Shown piece after piece: positions 61,442-64,000 of a stretch of DNA of 64,000 nt. The DNA is taken from the NCBI RefSeq assembly GCF_039543665.1, contig NZ_BAABKE010000003.1, positions 62,001 to 126,000 on the forward strand. Reading direction: 5' to 3'. The DNA comes from Wohlfahrtiimonas larvae (GTDB lineage Bacteria > Pseudomonadota > Gammaproteobacteria > Cardiobacteriales > Wohlfahrtiimonadaceae). Under the pieces are notes generated by a model. That model did no database searches. It saw only the letters and a program-made list of their open reading frames with translations, and was not told the DNA's origin. The position numbers and the translations under genes are program-made. How positions within the stretch are numbered: the first letter of the stretch is position 1; each line of letters begins with the position of its first letter.

Positions 61442-64000
61442 TTAATTAAATGATTTGCGCGCATTGGCAAACATTCTGTACCAACCACTGAACTCATCCC
61501 AACCTTCAGGTTTCCAGCTTAATTGATCACGTTTATAAACACGTTCAGGATGTGGCATCATGATTGTTGCGCGACCATCTTTCGATGTTAAACCTGCGAT
61601 TGCATTCGGAGAACCGTTAGGGTTCAACGGATAGCGATCTGTCACTTGACCCAATCCATCCACATAACGCAATGCAACATCAACATAATTCATTGAGCCA
61701 TCTTCAAATACCGCACGACCTTCACCATGGCTCACAACGATTGGCATCATAGAACCTTCCATACCATTTAAGAAAATGGATGGTGATTTAGTCACTTCAA
61801 CCATTGATAAACGTGCTTCAAATTGCTCAGAAGCATTGCGTTCAAAACGTGCCCAATGCTCAGCGCCTGGAATGATTGCTGACAATTGACTCATCATTTG
61901 GCAACCGTTACAGATACCTAAACTTAATGTATCATCACGATCAAAAAATGTTGCAAAATGTGTATGTAATTGCTGGTTGAATAAAATTGTTTTTGCCCAA
62001 CCTTGGCCTGCACCTAGCACATCGCCATAACTAAATCCACCGCACGCTGCCAATGCTTGGAAATCTTCCAATGAAACACGTCCTGCGATTAAATCACTCA
62101 TGTGAACATCTTGCGCTTCAAAACCTGCACGCGTAAATGCTGCAGCCATTTCCACTTGACCATTCACACCTTGTTCACGCAATACAGCAATACGAGGTTT
62201 TGCACCTTTATTGATGTATGGTGCTGCAATATCTTCATTCACATCAAATGTTGTTTTCGCGAATAATTTCTTCAGATCAGGTTCAACAATCAATTGGAAT
62301 TCACTATCTGCTGATGCTGGATTATCTCGTAAACGCTGCATGTGATAGCTTACTTCAGACCAAGCTTTTTGTAATGCAACGCCTTGTTCATTCAAGATTG
62401 GTTTGCCATTTGCAGAAACTGCCAATGCGTAATCATCTGAAATATGACCAATTGAATGCACTAAATGCTCGATGCCGAATGATTTCGCTAAATCAGTGAG
62501 TGTTGCCACAAAACGATTATCCACCTGTAATACCGCGCCCAACTCTTCATTGAACAATGCTCTCACAACTGATTCATGTGCAGAGAATTCTGCTTGTGCT
62601 GCCAATACAGATGTTAAATCTAATGTTGCACCTTTTTGTGCTGCAAACATCATTTCTGCAATTGTTGAAACCAAACCACCATCGCCACGATCGTGATAAG
62701 CCAAGATTTGATCATTAGCAATCATTGCTTGCATCAATTTGAAGAAGCCATCCAAATCTGCAGTTTCAATATCAGGAGAAACATCAGACAATTCGCCATT
62801 CACTTGCGTTAAAGCAGAACCACCTAAACGGCTATTACCATTACCCAAATCAACTAAGAACAATGTGCTGTCTTTTACATTTTGCAATTCTGGCGTGATT
62901 GTTTTACGGATGTTTTCAATCGGTGCAAATGCTGTGATGACTAATGATAATGGCGCTGTTACCGCTTTCTTCTCGCCGTTATCTTCCCAAACTGTGTTCA
63001 TTGACAATGAATCCTTGCCCACAGGAATGGATAATGATAATGATTGACAAAAGTTAGACACTGATTCGACTGTGCGATATAGCTTTTCATCTTCGCCTTC
63101 TAAGCCGCATGGTGCCATCCAGTTAGCGGACAATTTGATTTTATTCATCTTGCCAATATTAGTTGCCGCAATATTTGTAATGGCTTCACCCACCGCCATA
63201 CGACCAGAAGCTGCTGCATCAAACAATGCTAATGGTGCTTTTTCACCCATTGTCATTGCTTCACCATGTAATGTATCAAAGCCCATCGCTGTTACAGCAA
63301 CGTCTGATACTGGTACTTGGTAAGGACCAACCATTTGATCTTGATACGTCAAACCGCCCACAGTACGATCGCCAATTGTGATTAAAAAGCTCTTATTCGC
63401 AACAGTTGGCAAGCGTAATACATTGTATGTGCTCTCCACTAGATCAATTTTATCTGCATTGAATGCCACGATTGGCGTTTCTACAGTATGATCTGTCCGT
63501 GTTGTTTTCGGTGGTTTACCCAATAACACATCCAATGGTAAATCCACTGGCTCATTATCAAACAACTCATCTTTAACTTTTAATAAACCATCATCTGTTG
63601 CTGTACCTACAATCGAGAATGGGCAACGTTCACGTTCACACAATACACGGAAACGATCCAAATCTTCTGGCAAAATTGCTAGAACATAACGTTCTTGTGC
63701 TTCATTACACCAGATTTCCATTGGACTTAAACCTTCTTCTTCCAAATGGATGGCACGCAGATTAAAGATTGCGCTTCTACCTGAATCATTCACCAATTCT
63801 GGGAATGCATTCGATAAACCGCCAGCGCCCACGTCATGAATAGAGATGATTGGGTTTGCATCGCCTAACTGCCAACAACGATCAATCACTTCTTGTGCAC
63901 GATGTTCGATTTCAGGGTTGCCACGTTGTACTGAGTCAAAGTCTAGATCTGCGCTATTAGCACCTGTTTCCATACTAGAAGCAGCGCCGCCGCCTAAACC
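61442..64000 (-). CDS. purL: Phosphoribosylformylglycinamidine synthase, C-terminal two thirds
   Basis: De novo purine synthesis, FGAR plus glutamine to FGAM. 852 residues lie in the window; the N-terminal part (about 440 residues) is beyond the right edge. Just inside the edge is GLGGGAASSMETGANSADLDF, so the gene does not start at the ATG at 63971-63973. ATP-grasp-like AIR synthase domains include GDRTVGGLTYQDQMVGPYQVPV and NMNTVWED-type segments. The C-terminal glutaminase has nucleophile Cys in LGICNGCQMMSQL and the His and Glu in MMPHPERVYK. This is the large single-chain type of most proteobacteria. Confidence 0.97.
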   Translation of the reverse strand, partial: GLGGGAASSMETGANSADLDFDSVQRGNPEIEHRAQEVIDRCWQLGDANPIISIHDVGAGGLSNAFPELVNDSGRSAIFNLRAIHLEEEGLSPMEIWCNEAQERYVLAILPEDLDRFRVLCERERCPFSIVGTATDDGLLKVKDELFDNEPVDLPLDVLLGKPPKTTRTDHTVETPIVAFNADKIDLVESTYNVLRLPTVANKSFLITIGDRTVGGLTYQDQMVGPYQVPVSDVAVTAMGFDTLHGEAMTMGEKAPLALFDAAASGRMAVGEAITNIAATNIGKMNKIKLSANWMAPCGLEGEDEKLYRTVESVSNFCQSLSLSIPVGKDSLSMNTVWEDNGEKKAVTAPLSLVITAFAPIENIRKTITPELQNVKDSTLFLVDLGNGNSRLGGSALTQVNGELSDVSPDIETADLDGFFKLMQAMIANDQILAYHDRGDGGLVSTIAEMMFAAQKGATLDLTSVLAAQAEFSAHESVVRALFNEELGAVLQVDNRFVATLTDLAKSFGIEHLVHSIGHISDDYALAVSANGKPILNEQGVALQKAWSEVSYHMQRLRDNPASADSEFQLIVEPDLKKLFAKTTFDVNEDIAAPYINKGAKPRIAVLREQGVNGQVEMAAAFTRAGFEAQDVHMSDLIAGRVSLEDFQALAACGGFSYGDVLGAGQGWAKTILFNQQLHTHFATFFDRDDTLSLGICNGCQMMSQLSAIIPGAEHWARFERNASEQFEARLSMVEVTKSPSIFLNGMEGSMMPIVVSHGEGRAVFEDGSMNYVDVALRYVDGLGQVTDRYPLNPNGSPNAIAGLTSKDGRATIMMPHPERVYKRDQLSWKPEGWDEFSGWYRMFANARKSFN

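Noticed and set aside
63971..63973. ATG as the start of purL
   Set aside because: The frame continues to the window edge with the conserved GLGGGAASS before it, so this is an internal Met.

Overview
The window is 64 kb of AT-rich, densely packed bacterial chromosome and looks like core genome from a gammaproteobacterium. The evidence is rhlB divergent from trxA, lolB next to ispE, a YejK-type nucleoid protein, BamE, single-chain PurL, a prfB frameshift site matching the E. coli one, and a CioAB-type cytochrome bd. The AT bias and the mix of Moraxella-like and Acinetobacter-like families would fit a small-genome lineage such as the Cardiobacteriales (Ignatzschineria or Wohlfahrtiimonas type). 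That placement is a guess from gene content. I see no rRNA, tRNA, IS element, prophage or CRISPR array.

Layout. 1-13.7 kb, mostly minus strand: the start of a TAXI-type TRAP solute receptor and its FadR-like regulator, yejK, tex, a zinc-finger membrane protein with six DnaJ-like motifs, a D-Ala-D-Ala dipeptidase with a DUF819 permease, an NlpE-like protein, and an overlapping nucleoside hydrolase/MFS pair. 13.8-17.7 kb: a SAM-I riboswitch with its own terminator, then metH. 17.7-28 kb: a peroxiredoxin, YpfJ, a PACE efflux protein divergent from a MocR regulator, cioAB with an unlisted 43-residue DUF2474 gene, two exporters and an orphan. 28-34.5 kb, minus strand: queC-yhhQ behind a preQ1-I riboswitch, and a compact operon rhlB-lipoprotein-midA-ycxB-modE-esterase-arsR. 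34.7-36 kb: trxA, DUF2798, tpx.

36.2-39.0 kb: one very AT-rich gene for a 927-residue HEPN/DUF4145-like plus NACHT-type STAND ATPase. It sits alone between tpx and adhP, and is the best candidate for an acquired antiphage system. 39-47 kb: adhP with a Fur-box-like site, prfB, a small P-loop kinase, and an RND efflux pump with a convergent TetR repressor and related palindromes at both promoters. 47-64 kb: small membrane proteins, rnd, bamE-mgsA-kdsA-maf, a TPR/Sel1 cluster of unknown role, a PuuP-like permease, lolB-ispE, class I fumarase, an adenosine-deaminase-like enzyme, ruvX, a GNAT protein, and purL running off the right edge.

Themes. Control by RNA is prominent: SAM on metH, preQ1 on queC-yhhQ, and RF2 on itself. 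Envelope and efflux functions are over-represented. Identifications rest on motif recognition by eye; no database search was run.
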